Part shown: positions 17,741-27,325 of the stretch, piece by piece
How positions within the stretch are numbered: the first letter of the stretch is position 1
Layout: every line of letters begins with the position of its first letter
Origin: Arenicellales bacterium
GTDB lineage: Bacteria; Pseudomonadota; Gammaproteobacteria; Arenicellales; JAHEKD01
Direction of reading: 5' to 3'
Assembly (NCBI GenBank): GCA_028284225.1
Contig: JANQSD010000007.1
Location: 1-64,000 of the forward strand
Length of the DNA stretch: 64,000 nucleotides
The notes under the pieces: generated by a model
Told to the model about the DNA's origin: nothing
Database searches by the model: none
Seen by the model: only the letters and a program-made list of their open reading frames with translations
Position numbers and translations under genes: made by a program

Positions 17741-17944
17741 GGTGATATTTATTTAGGGTTTGATAAAGCAATTGTACAAAATTTTAATATATTGGTAGTC
17801 GGCTCTTGTCATATTGGCATGTAATCTATGAACATTAACAAACAATCAACTTAAAAAAGTTTAATGCTTTAAAGTAAAAAGATAACATTAAACTGCTGTG
17901 TCAATGATTCAATAACCGGGTATTCCGCTGTATAGTTTCCCATT

Positions 17945-18478
17945 ATGACCCAGATGCTGAAATGTCAAAACTGTGGTGCTAATTTAACCTATCGAGCTGA
18001 TCACTGCGGTTACTGTGGTGCGTCTGTTCGAATAACAAATGATCCAAATAATGAACTCTCAGGTACAGGCAAGTTGAAATTATTTGACTTGCCTGCCGGA
18101 GTTGCAGAATTTGGAATCTCTACTGGTATTTGGCTGATTCTTGGCATTTTGACCTTGGTCAGTTTATATATCTTGGGCTGGTTATATGAAGACACCCGGT
18201 ATTGGCTAGCGACAAAAGCAATGGTTATCTGGACAGGCATGCTACCGGCTGGATTGCTGGTTTTCGCTGCATTATTAAATCTTAAACGCGGGCAAATGGG
18301 ATTAGGAGTTTTAGTATTTATCTTAGTTAGTCTAATCCATCTAGTTGTAATGGTATTGATTCGTGGAAATATTAATGATGATATGGTCGGGATTTCAATT
18401 TTGATTGGAGCAACCTCATTTACTGCCTGGTTAGTCGGGCGATTTTTGCATTTGTGGATTAGATATCTTCGTCAGTAA
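17945..18478 (+). CDS. Zinc-ribbon membrane protein
   Basis: A 177-residue inner-membrane protein. The N-terminus carries a zinc ribbon with two CxxC pairs (CQNCGANLTYRADHCGYCG), followed by four to five hydrophobic segments. Proteins of this layout are common and functionally uncharacterised. It stands alone, with no close neighbour on its strand. No recognised promoter or ribosome-binding site is obvious. Confidence 0.65.
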   Translation: MTQMLKCQNCGANLTYRADHCGYCGASVRITNDPNNELSGTGKLKLFDLPAGVAEFGISTGIWLILGILTLVSLYILGWLYEDTRYWLATKAMVIWTGMLPAGLLVFAALLNLKRGQMGLGVLVFILVSLIHLVVMVLIRGNINDDMVGISILIGATSFTAWLVGRFLHLWIRYLRQ

Positions 18479-18540
18479 AAATCTTGCTGTAATAGCAGTT
18501 TATGTCTGCAAAATACATGATTTATTGGGAGAGAAAAAAA

Positions 18541-18631
18541 TCATTGTGGGTCTGTAAATCAATCTTTAAGACAGAGGGGTAGGTATAGAATAGATTGTTC
18601 ACATTTGACACTAATGCCCGACCCACAATGA
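18541..18631. repeat. 91-bp element with perfect 12-bp terminal inverted repeats
   Basis: TCATTGTGGGTC at 18541-18552 is the exact reverse complement of 18620-18631, with 67 bases between. A poly-A stretch flanks each side. It may be a miniature mobile element or a long-looped hairpin in the 287-base gap 18479-18765, which holds no gene. Confidence 0.5.
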
Positions 18632-18725
18632 AAAAGTAAAAAATAGTTAATCAAAAACTATTAAACATCACATAACACGGCGGGGGACGATACTACTAAA
18701 TGACTGGTTAATCAACACGCATTGG

Positions 18726-18750
18726 TGCATAATGTTATTGCATTAATGCA
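18726..18750 (+). promoter_or_regulatory. Palindromic operator-like site before the LysR gene
   Basis: TGCATAATG at 18726-18734 and CATTAATGCA at 18741-18750 form an inverted repeat 16 bases before the LysR start. Its position and AT-rich dyad fit autoregulation by a LysR-type protein. No divergent target gene is adjacent. Confidence 0.45.
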
Positions 18751-18765
18751 CATTAAATTTAATTA

Positions 18766-19668
18766 ATGACTTCTACTGCTACAACCTTAAACTGGGAACA
18801 AATTCGCACCCTGTATATCTTGGTCAATGAGGGGACAATCGCCAAAACAGCTAAAATACTGGATGTGCATCCCTCAACTATATCACGCCGGATGGCTGAA
18901 CTTGAGAAAAATACCGGGGTTAGATTAGTAAGAAAAAAGTCGGGTATGTACGTGCCAACCGCGGACGGGCAGGATGTTTACCAAAAGAGCCGAATGATGG
19001 CAGAGCAGGCTGCTTGGTTCGAACGCTACCGGGAAAATTCCAGCGCAGAAGTTTCTGGAACAGTGCGAGTGACAAGTATAGAGTCGTTTGTCATTTCTTG
19101 TTTGTTGCCTCATGTACTGAAACTGCGAGAGCAATATCCCAAGTTAAACCTTGAGTTTCTTTCCAGTGATCTTAATCTCAGTTTTAATAAAAGGGAAATG
19201 GATGTGGCTATTCGATTTTCCAAACCGTCTTTGCAGAATGTGGTAATAAAAAAATTGGGTAATATAGGGGTAGCGCTTTATGCAAGTGCACAGATAGATA
19301 ATGATTGGTCAAACTACCAATCGCAGGATATTGACTGGATCACTTACGAAGATGATTATCAGTTTCTACCCGAGGCTCGATGGATAGCCAAAAACATGAA
19401 AAAAAGTACTCCAATTTTAAAAGCCAGTGATGCCGGTACTTTGTTAGCGACCATTAAACAAGGCATAGGTGTAGGGGTGTTGCATTGCTATACCGGAGAT
19501 AAAGATAAAGACCTGATACGTATCAGCGGCAAGAAGCCTATCACTTCGCGTGAAGCATGGTTATTGGTTCATGCCGATTATCGCAGTAACCCCAAAACCT
19601 GCCGGGTCATTGAGTGGTTAATGGATGTTTTTGAACGTGATAAGAAAATAATTGCGGGTATCCAATAG
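18766..19668 (+). CDS. LysR-family transcriptional regulator
   Basis: A 300-residue regulator. The winged helix-turn-helix lies at residues 7-65 (IRTLYILVNEGTIAKTAKILDVHPSTISRRMAELE). A substrate-binding domain of the periplasmic-protein fold follows (residues ~95-295), including GTVRVTSIESFVISCLLPHV and the AGTLLATIKQGIGVGVL region. The ATG follows an operator-like palindrome. The target is unclear: nearby plus-strand genes are a glutaredoxin and a membrane protein. Confidence 0.85.
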   Translation: MTSTATTLNWEQIRTLYILVNEGTIAKTAKILDVHPSTISRRMAELEKNTGVRLVRKKSGMYVPTADGQDVYQKSRMMAEQAAWFERYRENSSAEVSGTVRVTSIESFVISCLLPHVLKLREQYPKLNLEFLSSDLNLSFNKREMDVAIRFSKPSLQNVVIKKLGNIGVALYASAQIDNDWSNYQSQDIDWITYEDDYQFLPEARWIAKNMKKSTPILKASDAGTLLATIKQGIGVGVLHCYTGDKDKDLIRISGKKPITSREAWLLVHADYRSNPKTCRVIEWLMDVFERDKKIIAGIQ

Positions 19669-19754
19669 TATCAACTCGAATCTACTTGACAGATAAGCTT
19701 GAACTAATTAAACCAGCCACCATCTAAAGCCCTAGTTAACATACACATCAGTAA

Positions 19755-20018
19755 ATGTCTAAAATAGAAATTTATACGAGCCCTTTATGCGGGTATTGCC
19801 ATATGGCAAAACGGTTGTTGAATCAAAAGCAGGTTGATTTTGACGAAATCAATGTGTTGGCGAACCCAACAAAGCGTAGTCAAATGGAAAAGCGTAGCCA
19901 ACGTAGAACAGTCCCGCAAATTTTTATTAACGGTGATCACATCGGCGGCTTTGACGATTTATATGCATTAGAGCAAAAGGGACAACTCGATTCATTGATA
20001 ACTTCCTCTGCCGTTTAA
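19755..20018 (+). CDS. grxC: Glutaredoxin
   Basis: An 87-residue class I-like glutaredoxin. The active site is CGYC (residues 12-15) rather than the usual CPYC, followed by MAKRLLNQK. TVPQIFINGDHIGGFDDL gives the cis-proline and the glutathione-binding GG..D. Length matches the GrxC/Grx3 group. It reduces disulfides with glutathione in the cytoplasm. No operon partner overlaps it; a CRP-like site follows 20 bases after the stop. Confidence 0.85.
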   Translation: MSKIEIYTSPLCGYCHMAKRLLNQKQVDFDEINVLANPTKRSQMEKRSQRRTVPQIFINGDHIGGFDDLYALEQKGQLDSLITSSAV

Positions 20019-20037
20019 ATCAAACAAAGATAATGTT

Positions 20038-20053
20038 TGTGAACTAGATCACA
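20038..20053 (+). promoter_or_regulatory. Perfect CRP-type binding site
   Basis: TGTGA at 20038-20042 and TCACA at 20049-20053 are separated by six bases, the exact core of the CRP/Vfr consensus. It lies 92 bases before the start of the small membrane protein at 20146, a typical activating distance once a leader is allowed for. Confidence 0.55.
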
Positions 20054-20145
20054 GAATCCCGGCTATTCTCCTTGTAGTATCTGCTCGATAACAGGGGTGT
20101 CATGAACATCCTTAAATGGTTGATAACAACAAAAAGGAGTCGAAG

Positions 20146-20421
20146 ATGGAAGTTTTATCTGCAGAAGTTTATCAGGCAGTCGGGGTGGCGGGGTTTGTTT
20201 TATATATGCTGTCATACTTTTTGCTGCAAATTGGCAAAATAGAGGGCTCAGGTAATGCTTATATTCTAATGAATTTGTCTGCGGCAAGTTTCGTTCTGGT
20301 CAGTCTTGTCCACAATTTTAATCTGGCGTCTGCATTAATTCAGATTTCCTGGATCTTTATCAGTCTTATCGGTTTGATTCGTTTTAATCTGGTTAAGCAT
20401 TCATTATCCGCTAATAGATAA
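20146..20421 (+). CDS. CBU_0592-type small membrane protein
   Basis: A 91-residue protein with three hydrophobic segments (VAGFVLYMLSYFLL, AYILMNLSAASFVLVSL, LIQISWIFISLIGLI). It matches the small CBU_0592-like membrane family, which has no known function. I chose the ATG at 20146 because AAGGAG lies 7 bases upstream; the frame continues ten codons further back to 20116 without a better site. A perfect CRP-type site precedes it. Confidence 0.7.
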   Translation: MEVLSAEVYQAVGVAGFVLYMLSYFLLQIGKIEGSGNAYILMNLSAASFVLVSLVHNFNLASALIQISWIFISLIGLIRFNLVKHSLSANR

Positions 20422-20810
20422 CCTGGGTTTCGAGATATCTCAACAAAAGCAATACTCTACCGTCCTGATGAGAATAACGAGGAAGTATCAGTTTCCGATA
20501 ACATAATTATCTAAGCGTGTAGCCGATTTAAAGGAGATTCTTCGGCTATCGCTTCTGAATGACCGTCATTTTGAGTTTCAGTTGCATACGAAAGTATTAG
20601 AGGACTGGGGTTGTGGTTTGATTTATGCTAAATGCATAGAGTCAGAAAGACTGAATGTTTATTCAAACACAACTAATGCTGAGCCGAGCTGGGCATTCCA
20701 GTTTGTTTATGATGATAAACGTTTTATTCGTAATTCAAGTGCAGTTGATACCAAAGCTAAAGCCCGTTATCCTTTCGTCACCTCTATACCTTTTGAAACT
20801 TAGGCTTAGA
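20422..20810. other. Intergenic gap without a supported gene
   Basis: A plus-strand frame of 73 codons (20582-20803) starts with TTG, has no ribosome-binding site and no recognisable similarity. I do not call it a gene, although it ends only 7 bases before the oxidoreductase start. Nothing else stands out. Confidence 0.4.
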
Positions 20811-22409
20811 TTGAATACAAACACTTACGATTATATTGTTGTTGGCGCTGGCTCAGCTGGCTGTGTGCTGGCCAATCGTTTGTCGACTGATCGTTCCAAT
20901 CGAGTATTGTTGTTAGAAGCCGGTGGCAAGGATGTAAATCCATGGATACATATTCCAGTGGGCTATTTCAAAACCATGCACCATCCTGCTACCGACTGGT
21001 GTTATGTGACCGAACCGGATCCGGGAATTGCCAACCGTCAATTACAATGGCCCCGGGGCAAAGTGTTAGGCGGTTCAAGCTCGTTAAATGGATTGCTCTA
21101 TGTGCGTGGGCAAAAGCAGGATTATGATCGTTGGGCCGAACTCGGTAACTCGGGTTGGAGTTATGAAGAAATCCTGCCTTACTTTAAAAAATCAGAAGAT
21201 CAGGAACATGGCGAGAGTGAGTACCATGGTGTAGGAGGTCCATTAAAAGTTTCTGACCTGCGCTTGCGCCGCAAGATTGCTGAGCAATTTATCGAAGCTG
21301 CAGTAGAAATCGGTATTCCCAGAAATCCTGATTACAATGGTGCTGAACAGGAAGGTGTCGCCTACTTTCAGCAAACCGCTTACAAGGGGCTTCGCTGGAG
21401 CACTGCTAGAGGATTCTTGAAACCGGTTTTGACGCGTGATAACTTGCAGTTAGCAACTCGAGCTCAAGTCATAAAGCTTAAATTTGCAGGAAAAAAAGCG
21501 GTTGGTATTGAATATATACAAAATGGCGAACGCAAAACCGTTAACTGCGCAAAGGAGGTAATCCTTGCAGCCGGTGCTATAGGTTCGCCTCAAATTCTGC
21601 AGTGTTCAGGGGTTGGCGACGGTGACTTGCTGCAATCGCTGGAAATCCCGATTGTTCACCATCTGGCAGGTGTGGGTGAATCACTTCAGGATCATCTGCA
21701 AGTACGCTTAGTCCATAAGACCAATCAGCCAACCTTGAATGACGAAGTAAATAATCCCTTTCGCAAGATGTGGATAGGTATGCAGTACATGCTCAATCGC
21801 TCTGGTCCGATGACATTAGCTGCCAGCCAGGTCTGCATCTTTACTCGTTCGAATCCTGATGTTACAAGGCCCGATATACAATTCCATATGCAACCATTGA
21901 GTGCAGATAAGCCCGGTGACGGACCGCATAAATTTTCAGCATTTACCTCATCGGTTTGCCAGTTGCGGCCGCAAAGCCAAGGCTATATAAAAATCAAATC
22001 ACCGGATGCAACGGTTTATCCCGAAATTCAACCTAATTATCTGTCTGCAGAAATTGATAGAGTAACAGCGGTTAATGGAGTTAAAGTGGCTAGAAAAATA
22101 GCTTCGGCACCGGCGCTAAAAGACTATGTTATTGATGAGTTTGTCCCGGGTGAACAATATCAATCGGATGAAGAATTATTAGAAGCTGTCCGATTATATA
22201 GTCAGACTATTTATCACCCTACCAGCACCTGCAAAATGGGTAACGATAAAGATGCTGTAGTTGATGCTCGCCTTAAGGTATACGGAATCGAAGGATTACG
22301 TGTTGTAGATGCCTCTATTATGCCGCAAATCGTATCAGGTAATACTAATGCACCAACAATCATGATTGCTGAGAAAGGCAGTGATATGATTTTGGAAGAT
22401 AACGCCTAA
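20811..22409 (+). CDS. GMC-family FAD-dependent oxidoreductase (choline dehydrogenase-like)
   Basis: A 532-residue flavoenzyme. The start is set at TTG 20811, giving [24 protein letters not shown], the N-terminal FAD-binding GxGxxG. Further signatures are [14 protein letters not shown] (GMC signature 1), [15 protein letters not shown] (signature 2), and the C-terminal [10 protein letters not shown] with histidine plus [25 protein letters not shown]. Members oxidise choline or other alcohols. No betaine genes are nearby, so the substrate is open. It is a single-gene unit; there is no good ribosome-binding site before the TTG. Confidence 0.87.
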   Translation: MNTNTYDYIVVGAGSAGCVLANRLSTDRSNRVLLLEAGGKDVNPWIHIPVGYFKTMHHPATDWCYVTEPDPGIANRQLQWPRGKVLGGSSSLNGLLYVRGQKQDYDRWAELGNSGWSYEEILPYFKKSEDQEHGESEYHGVGGPLKVSDLRLRRKIAEQFIEAAVEIGIPRNPDYNGAEQEGVAYFQQTAYKGLRWSTARGFLKPVLTRDNLQLATRAQVIKLKFAGKKAVGIEYIQNGERKTVNCAKEVILAAGAIGSPQILQCSGVGDGDLLQSLEIPIVHHLAGVGESLQDHLQVRLVHKTNQPTLNDEVNNPFRKMWIGMQYMLNRSGPMTLAASQVCIFTRSNPDVTRPDIQFHMQPLSADKPGDGPHKFSAFTSSVCQLRPQSQGYIKIKSPDATVYPEIQPNYLSAEIDRVTAVNGVKVARKIASAPALKDYVIDEFVPGEQYQSDEELLEAVRLYSQTIYHPTSTCKMGNDKDAVVDARLKVYGIEGLRVVDASIMPQIVSGNTNAPTIMIAEKGSDMILEDNA

Positions 22410-22448
22410 AAAGTTTGAAATAGGTTCCAGAAGTCGGGGATTAACTGC

Positions 22449-22832
22449 TTATTCAATTTCCCACAAGTTTTCTAATGCGGTTCCGTTTTGATAAGCTCTG
22501 ATCGTTTTTTCATCAACACGTACTAAATCATAACAAGCGTTTCCGGAACCCCAGTTTTCGCACCATTTACCTTGTTTAATAAACCATTTTGATTGATAGG
22601 GTTTACCGCCGATATCTCCTTTTATTAACCCTTCGGTTTCACCTTGTTCAATTTCATCATAGACTTGGGTCCATCGTGTTTTGCCATCATATTTAGATAG
22701 TCCTGAAACAGTGATGTCGGAAAAGCTGTCCAGCATTTCTTCTTCGCTCATAAAGGTTTGAGCTACTGCAAATGGGCTCACAATCACATATAGAAGAAGT
22801 ATTAATTTTATTAAGTTGTTGCGATTATCCAT
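22449..22832 (-). CDS. Secreted hypothetical protein
   Basis: A 127-residue protein with a signal peptide (LIKLILLLYVIVSPFAVAQ). The mature part has a cysteine pair in KQGKWCENWGSGNACYDLVRV, which recalls small domains with one disulfide such as DUF995, but the match is too weak to assign. The ATG at 22832 has AGGAG 9 bases upstream. It is a single gene between the GMC oxidoreductase and the LacI regulator. Confidence 0.55.
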   Translation of the reverse strand: MDNRNNLIKLILLLYVIVSPFAVAQTFMSEEEMLDSFSDITVSGLSKYDGKTRWTQVYDEIEQGETEGLIKGDIGGKPYQSKWFIKQGKWCENWGSGNACYDLVRVDEKTIRAYQNGTALENLWEIE

Positions 22833-22955
22833 GTTAATCAACTCCTGAATTATTGATTTAATCTATGCTGTTCGAGTCATAACTTCAACTATATCTCTAT
22901 TTATGACCAGGAGCAATTAGGTCGGCAAAACGTCGGCTACAATTTAAAGTGCTAT

Positions 22956-24011
22956 TTAGTTTGGCGGGCAAGTGGTAGCACGAAGCAACAACTCCGCTTT
23001 AAGAATCTGCGAGCGAATAGGTGTATTGTGTTTTAAAAGCCCCAGCACTGATTCGGCTGCAAGTTTGCCAATTTCCGGCGAGGGAACATTTATAGTCGTC
23101 AATGCGGGTTGCATATGCCGGGTGATCGGCAAATTATCATAGCCGATAATTGAAACATCTTCCGGGACTTTGATCGATTGAGCTTGTGCTTCAAAAATTG
23201 CGCCCATAGCAAGTACATCGTTGCCGCAGAGTATGGCAGTTGGGGGGTCGGCCTGTTTAATTAATTCATTAAAACCATCGCGTCCGGCCTGGTGAATATA
23301 TTCTTTTTCGATAAATAGATTTTTGTCAATTTCCATACCGGCTTTTTTAAGCCCTGTTATAACTCCTCTTTTACGTGCTTTGGCACGGTCGTTATCTTTG
23401 CTGATGCCAGCAATCATGCCGATACGCTGATGTCCAAGAGAAATCAAGTGCTCTACAGCGTGTTGAGCAGGTTTGGCATTGTCGAAACCGATACAAGGGA
23501 TTTTTGCTTTGGTTGCATTGCCCCAGATTGCAATGGCACAAAGTGTGGACTCTTCAATCAACTTCCAGGTCGGATCAGCATGATCCAAGCCGACCAGCAA
23601 TATTGCATCAACACCACGTTCCAACAGTTTTCTTAATTGAATGGTTTCATGCGCATGGTCATAGTTGGAAACTGTAACCAGTAAAGTATAGTTATGATCA
23701 GACAAAGTTTGTTCGAATGCTGCGATGGATGCAGAAAAAATGGCATTGTCTAATGTGGGTAAAATCGCACCTACAGTGAATGAGCGATTAGACGCCAGTG
23801 CTCGTGCAGCGCCGGAAGGTATATAGCCAATCTGATTAATAGCATGAGTTATTTTTTCACGTAAAGACTCACTAACAGTATCTGGCATATTTAATGCCCT
23901 GGATACAGTTGCAGTCGACACCCCTGCGGCTCTGGCAATATCTGTGATTGTAGTTTTGCCGCCGATCTTAGATGAACGCCTTTTAATCTCTGATTTAACT
24001 TTTGTTCTCAT
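22956..24011 (-). CDS. LacI-family transcriptional repressor
   Basis: A 351-residue regulator. The N-terminal helix-turn-helix is TTITDIARAAGVSTATVSRALN (about residues 20-41), then a hinge helix (AARALAS) and a sugar-binding domain of the periplasmic-binding fold (GAILPTLDNAIF, ending in LLLRATTCP). It is divergent from the TRAP transporter operon, with a perfect TGTAAGC-GCTTACA palindrome in the shared gap, so it most likely represses that operon and itself. The effector is probably a sugar acid or its keto form, given the enzymes downstream. Confidence 0.88.
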   Translation of the reverse strand: MRTKVKSEIKRRSSKIGGKTTITDIARAAGVSTATVSRALNMPDTVSESLREKITHAINQIGYIPSGAARALASNRSFTVGAILPTLDNAIFSASIAAFEQTLSDHNYTLLVTVSNYDHAHETIQLRKLLERGVDAILLVGLDHADPTWKLIEESTLCAIAIWGNATKAKIPCIGFDNAKPAQHAVEHLISLGHQRIGMIAGISKDNDRAKARKRGVITGLKKAGMEIDKNLFIEKEYIHQAGRDGFNELIKQADPPTAILCGNDVLAMGAIFEAQAQSIKVPEDVSIIGYDNLPITRHMQPALTTINVPSPEIGKLAAESVLGLLKHNTPIRSQILKAELLLRATTCPPN

Positions 24012-24045
24012 ATGCTTGCAATCTTCACTTATTCGGTTATTATAT

Positions 24046-24059
24046 TGTAAGCGCTTACA
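24046..24059. promoter_or_regulatory. LacI-type operator
   Basis: A perfect 14-bp palindrome, TGTAAGC followed by GCTTACA, with the central CG step typical of LacI-family operators. It sits between the divergent repressor gene and the TRAP operon start at 24141. Confidence 0.75.
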
Positions 24060-24140
24060 TTTTGATAGTGCAGCGCAACTACCGAACTAGAAAATATAAT
24101 TTTCCGGTTCTGTTCACACTTACTTAACAGAGGATTGATA

Positions 24141-25247
24141 ATGCAAATAGTTAAGAAATTGAAAATGACTGTTTGCCTGGTATTTGCAGCAACGTTTTTA
24201 TCACAGGCTGTACAGGCAGATGAAGTAAAGATTCGAATCCAGTCAGTTATCCCTACCACCGCCGATGAAGTGACCATGCTCAATGCATTTGCTGAAGATG
24301 TCAGTGCCCTGACCGATGGCACTGTTCAGATCGAGGTTTTGCCTGCCGGTGCAGTGGTAGGTGTTAAAGAAACATTAGACGCTGTAGATAAAGGCTTGAT
24401 TGAAGGCGGTTTTGCCTGGACACATTACTGGTCTGGTAAACATCCTGCGGCAATGTTATTCGGTTCACCTGTTGCCGGCGCCGGCGTGGGCATTGATAAC
24501 ATCGCCTTTGTTTCATGGTTTTTATATGGCGGTGGACAAGAGCTTTATGATGAGCTGTGGGATGAAATGGGCATGAATGTTAAAGGCCTAATGTTACAAC
24601 CGGTTGGTCCTGAAGCTTTGGGTTGGTTCAGTGAGCCTATTAATTCAATGGAAGATTTTCGTAAATATCGTTTCCGTACTCCTCCCGGTATTCCTGGTCA
24701 AACCTATAAAGATATCGGCGTTGCATCGGTGGCTATGGGGGGCGGTGATATTTTGCCGGCTCTGGAGAAAGGTACTATTGACGCAGCTGAATGGTGTTGC
24801 CCTAAACCTGATAGCGTATTTGGTTTCCAAAAAGTCCTCAAGCACTATTATTTGCAAGGTCTGCATCAGGTTGTGGTGAATGCCGATATGTATATCAATG
24901 GCGATGTTTGGAATTCACTGACCCCGCATCAGCAAAAATCGATGCAAGTAGCAGCTAACGCATCTTTGATCAAAGCCATGAGTTACCGTATTTATGAAAA
25001 CGGTAAAGCACTCAAAGATTTGACCGAAAACCACGGTGTTCAACTCCATGATACGCCAGCTGATTATTTTACTGAATACATGAATGCGGCACGCGCGGCC
25101 TTAGAGAAAAATGCTGCAGAAAATGAGTTCTTCAAAAAGGTTTGGGATTCACAAAAAGCCTTCGCCGAGGTTGCAGTACCGTTTTGGGCCGGTGCACAGC
25201 TATCCAATGCGAACTTAGGTCAAGCATACGCAAAATCGCTACAGTGA
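24141..25247 (+). CDS. TRAP transporter substrate-binding protein (DctP family)
   Basis: A 368-residue periplasmic binding protein. It has a signal peptide (MTVCLVFAATFLSQAVQA) and the DctP layout: FAEDVSALTDGTVQIEVLPAGAVVG, then PLKFRTPPG-like KYRFRTPPGIPGQ with the conserved arginine that salt-bridges carboxylate ligands, then GGDILPALEKGTIDAAEW. The ATG at 24141 has a GAGG site; a TTG two codons earlier is less likely. It captures an organic or sugar acid for the two permease subunits downstream. The LacI operator lies 82 bases upstream. Confidence 0.9.
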   Translation: MQIVKKLKMTVCLVFAATFLSQAVQADEVKIRIQSVIPTTADEVTMLNAFAEDVSALTDGTVQIEVLPAGAVVGVKETLDAVDKGLIEGGFAWTHYWSGKHPAAMLFGSPVAGAGVGIDNIAFVSWFLYGGGQELYDELWDEMGMNVKGLMLQPVGPEALGWFSEPINSMEDFRKYRFRTPPGIPGQTYKDIGVASVAMGGGDILPALEKGTIDAAEWCCPKPDSVFGFQKVLKHYYLQGLHQVVVNADMYINGDVWNSLTPHQQKSMQVAANASLIKAMSYRIYENGKALKDLTENHGVQLHDTPADYFTEYMNAARAALEKNAAENEFFKKVWDSQKAFAEVAVPFWAGAQLSNANLGQAYAKSLQ

Positions 25248-25286
25248 TGCTAAACTAGCAAATCAAGTAATTACGATACACATCCA

Positions 25287-25898
25287 ATGGCAGAAGAGGA
25301 AATACCAGAGGATCTGGATATATCAGATGAGTTGATTGCTGAGCGTCGCGGCGGTGATCTTAGTGATTTACCAGACGACATGCCAACCTGGATGCGTAAA
25401 ACCATTGTATTTATCGACCTGTCCAGTCAATGGGCAGGTCGATTATTTTGTTGGATGCTGGTACCAATGATGTTTGCAATGGTCTATGAGGTTGTCGCCA
25501 GAAAATTATTCGTAGCGCCGACCGACTGGGCTTATGACGTCAGCCGTATGTTATGCGGAGCCATGTTTATGTTCGGCGCAGCTTATGCGTTAATGCGTGG
25601 TGTGCATATCCGGGCAGATTTTATTTACCGCAATTGGGCGCCCCGTACTCAGGGTATGGTTGACTGTGCTTTGTATGTCCTGTTTTTCTTTCCGGCGATG
25701 ATTTTCTTTTTCCTGGTGTCGTTCGAGTATGCTTACAGCGCTTGGGCAACCTGGGAACGCAGCATGGATACAGCCTGGATGGCGCCTTTGGCACCCGCAA
25801 GAACGGCAATGCCGGTGGGTGCTTTGTTATTAATTGTGCAGGGCATTTCAGAATTTTTGAAATCTTTTTATGCTGCTAAGCATAATGCCTGGCCATAA
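25287..25898 (+). CDS. TRAP transporter small permease subunit (DctQ family)
   Basis: A 203-residue membrane protein with a charged N-terminal extension of ~35 residues and four transmembrane segments, matching DctQ. It pairs with the large permease downstream (gap 9 bases) and the binding protein upstream. The long acidic leader (EEEIPEDLDISDELIAERR) is longer than usual for the family. Together the three subunits form a sodium-coupled importer. Confidence 0.85.
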   Translation: MAEEEIPEDLDISDELIAERRGGDLSDLPDDMPTWMRKTIVFIDLSSQWAGRLFCWMLVPMMFAMVYEVVARKLFVAPTDWAYDVSRMLCGAMFMFGAAYALMRGVHIRADFIYRNWAPRTQGMVDCALYVLFFFPAMIFFFLVSFEYAYSAWATWERSMDTAWMAPLAPARTAMPVGALLLIVQGISEFLKSFYAAKHNAWP

Positions 25899-25907
25899 GG
25901 AAATCAT

Positions 25908-27230
25908 ATGAGTCCTGAAATTATCGGCGTAATCATGATTGCGGTACTGTTGTTCGCAATTTTCATTGGTTTTCCCATTTCTTTCACCTTGATATTTCTC
26001 GGCATCGTTTTCGGTGCCTGGGGATTCGGCACCAAGCTGGTGTTCTATCTGATGACCCTGCAATTCAACAATGTGATGCTGGAGCAAACCCTGGCAGCGG
26101 TGCCGTTGTTTGTCTTTATGGGCATTATGATGGAGCAGGCGGGACTAATGGAGCGATTGTTCAGTGCTGTTCAGTTAATGCTGTCCAAGACTAAGGGCGC
26201 ACTTTATATCGCTGTGTTATTTGTCTCGACTATTTTTGCTGCTGCTACCGGAATCGTTGGAGCCTCAGTAACAATACTCGGTATTATGGCGGCTAAAACC
26301 ATGAACCGCTCTGGCTATGATGTAAAACTCGCTGCAGGAACCATCACTGCCGGTGGTACCCTGGGTATATTAATCCCACCGTCGATCATGCTGGTGGTTA
26401 TGGGTCCGGTGCTGGAAGTGCCGGTTACTGATTTATTTGCTGCTGCAATTATTCCCGGTATCATGCTGGCGTTTATGTATACCGGTTATGCATTGATTCG
26501 TTGCTGGCTGAATCCGGAGCTTGGCCCGCCGTTGCCGGAAGAAGACCGGCCAAATGATTACAAGGTTGTTGCCCGTGAATTTTTTCTTGGCCTGGTGCCG
26601 CCTTCGTTGCTGGTGGCATTTGCATTAGGTTCAATATTATTCGGTTGGGCCACTCCAACCGAAGGTGCAGGTTGTGGAGCAGTGGGGGCTTTAATTTTGA
26701 CACTTGCTTATCGCAAAATGACCTTTGAACGCTTCAAAGAGGCCTTGATTAAAACACTTGAGATTTCCGTGTTGATTTTATTCTTGGTGGCTGCATCAAA
26801 TTTCTTCGGTGCAGTTTTTTCACGGTTAGGTACGCCGACCATGCTAACTGACTTTTTACTTGCTTCAGAACTTTCTCCCACCATGCTGTTGATCATTATT
26901 ATGGTCGTTATCTTTCTGTTAGGGTGGCCGTTGGAGTGGGTGCCGATTATTTTGATTATTGTTCCTATTATCATTCCATTACTAGTCAAACTGGAAATCA
27001 ATCTGGTTTGGTTTGGAATCTTGGTTGCGGTCAATTTGCAAACGGCCTGGCTGTCACCACCAGTGGCGTTGTCGGCATACTTCCTCAAAGGCGTTGTGCC
27101 GGAGTGGGATTTGAAGGATATCTATATCGGCATGATGCAGTTTATGGTGATACAAGCTATCGGCTTGATTTTAATTTTGATCTTTCCTCAAATTGCATTA
27201 TGGTTGCCAAGTGTTATGTACGGTAATTAG
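25908..27230 (+). CDS. TRAP transporter large permease subunit (DctM family)
   Basis: A 440-residue integral membrane protein of about 12 segments. Conserved DctM features include FVSTIFAAATGIVGASVTILG and GGTLGILIPPSIMLVVMGP, and the late WLSPPVALSAYFLKGV. Length and topology are normal. It carries out the transport step with DctQ. AAGGAAATC precedes the ATG. It is followed by a short gap containing a dispersed intergenic repeat, then by three dehydrogenase genes. Confidence 0.9.
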   Translation: MSPEIIGVIMIAVLLFAIFIGFPISFTLIFLGIVFGAWGFGTKLVFYLMTLQFNNVMLEQTLAAVPLFVFMGIMMEQAGLMERLFSAVQLMLSKTKGALYIAVLFVSTIFAAATGIVGASVTILGIMAAKTMNRSGYDVKLAAGTITAGGTLGILIPPSIMLVVMGPVLEVPVTDLFAAAIIPGIMLAFMYTGYALIRCWLNPELGPPLPEEDRPNDYKVVAREFFLGLVPPSLLVAFALGSILFGWATPTEGAGCGAVGALILTLAYRKMTFERFKEALIKTLEISVLILFLVAASNFFGAVFSRLGTPTMLTDFLLASELSPTMLLIIIMVVIFLLGWPLEWVPIILIIVPIIIPLLVKLEINLVWFGILVAVNLQTAWLSPPVALSAYFLKGVVPEWDLKDIYIGMMQFMVIQAIGLILILIFPQIALWLPSVMYGN

Positions 27231-27252
27231 CCCGGATAGCTAGAGCCCGTTG

Positions 27253-27279
27253 CAAAATGCTCATTTACGCTAAGTAAAC
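27253..27279. repeat. Copy of a dispersed intergenic repeat
   Basis: CAAAATGCTCATTTAC at 27253-27268 is identical to 41309-41324, and similarity extends for about 60 further bases with gaps. Such elements recur between genes in some marine gammaproteobacteria. Function unknown. Confidence 0.5.
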
Positions 27280-27325
27280 AGTGTTCCTTCGACCATTCAC
27301 CTGATCTTTGCTGGGTTATTCTAAG

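Noticed and set aside
20582-20803. 73-codon plus-strand frame before the GMC oxidoreductase
   Set aside because: TTG start, no ribosome-binding site, no family resemblance; the composition gives no clear coding signal.
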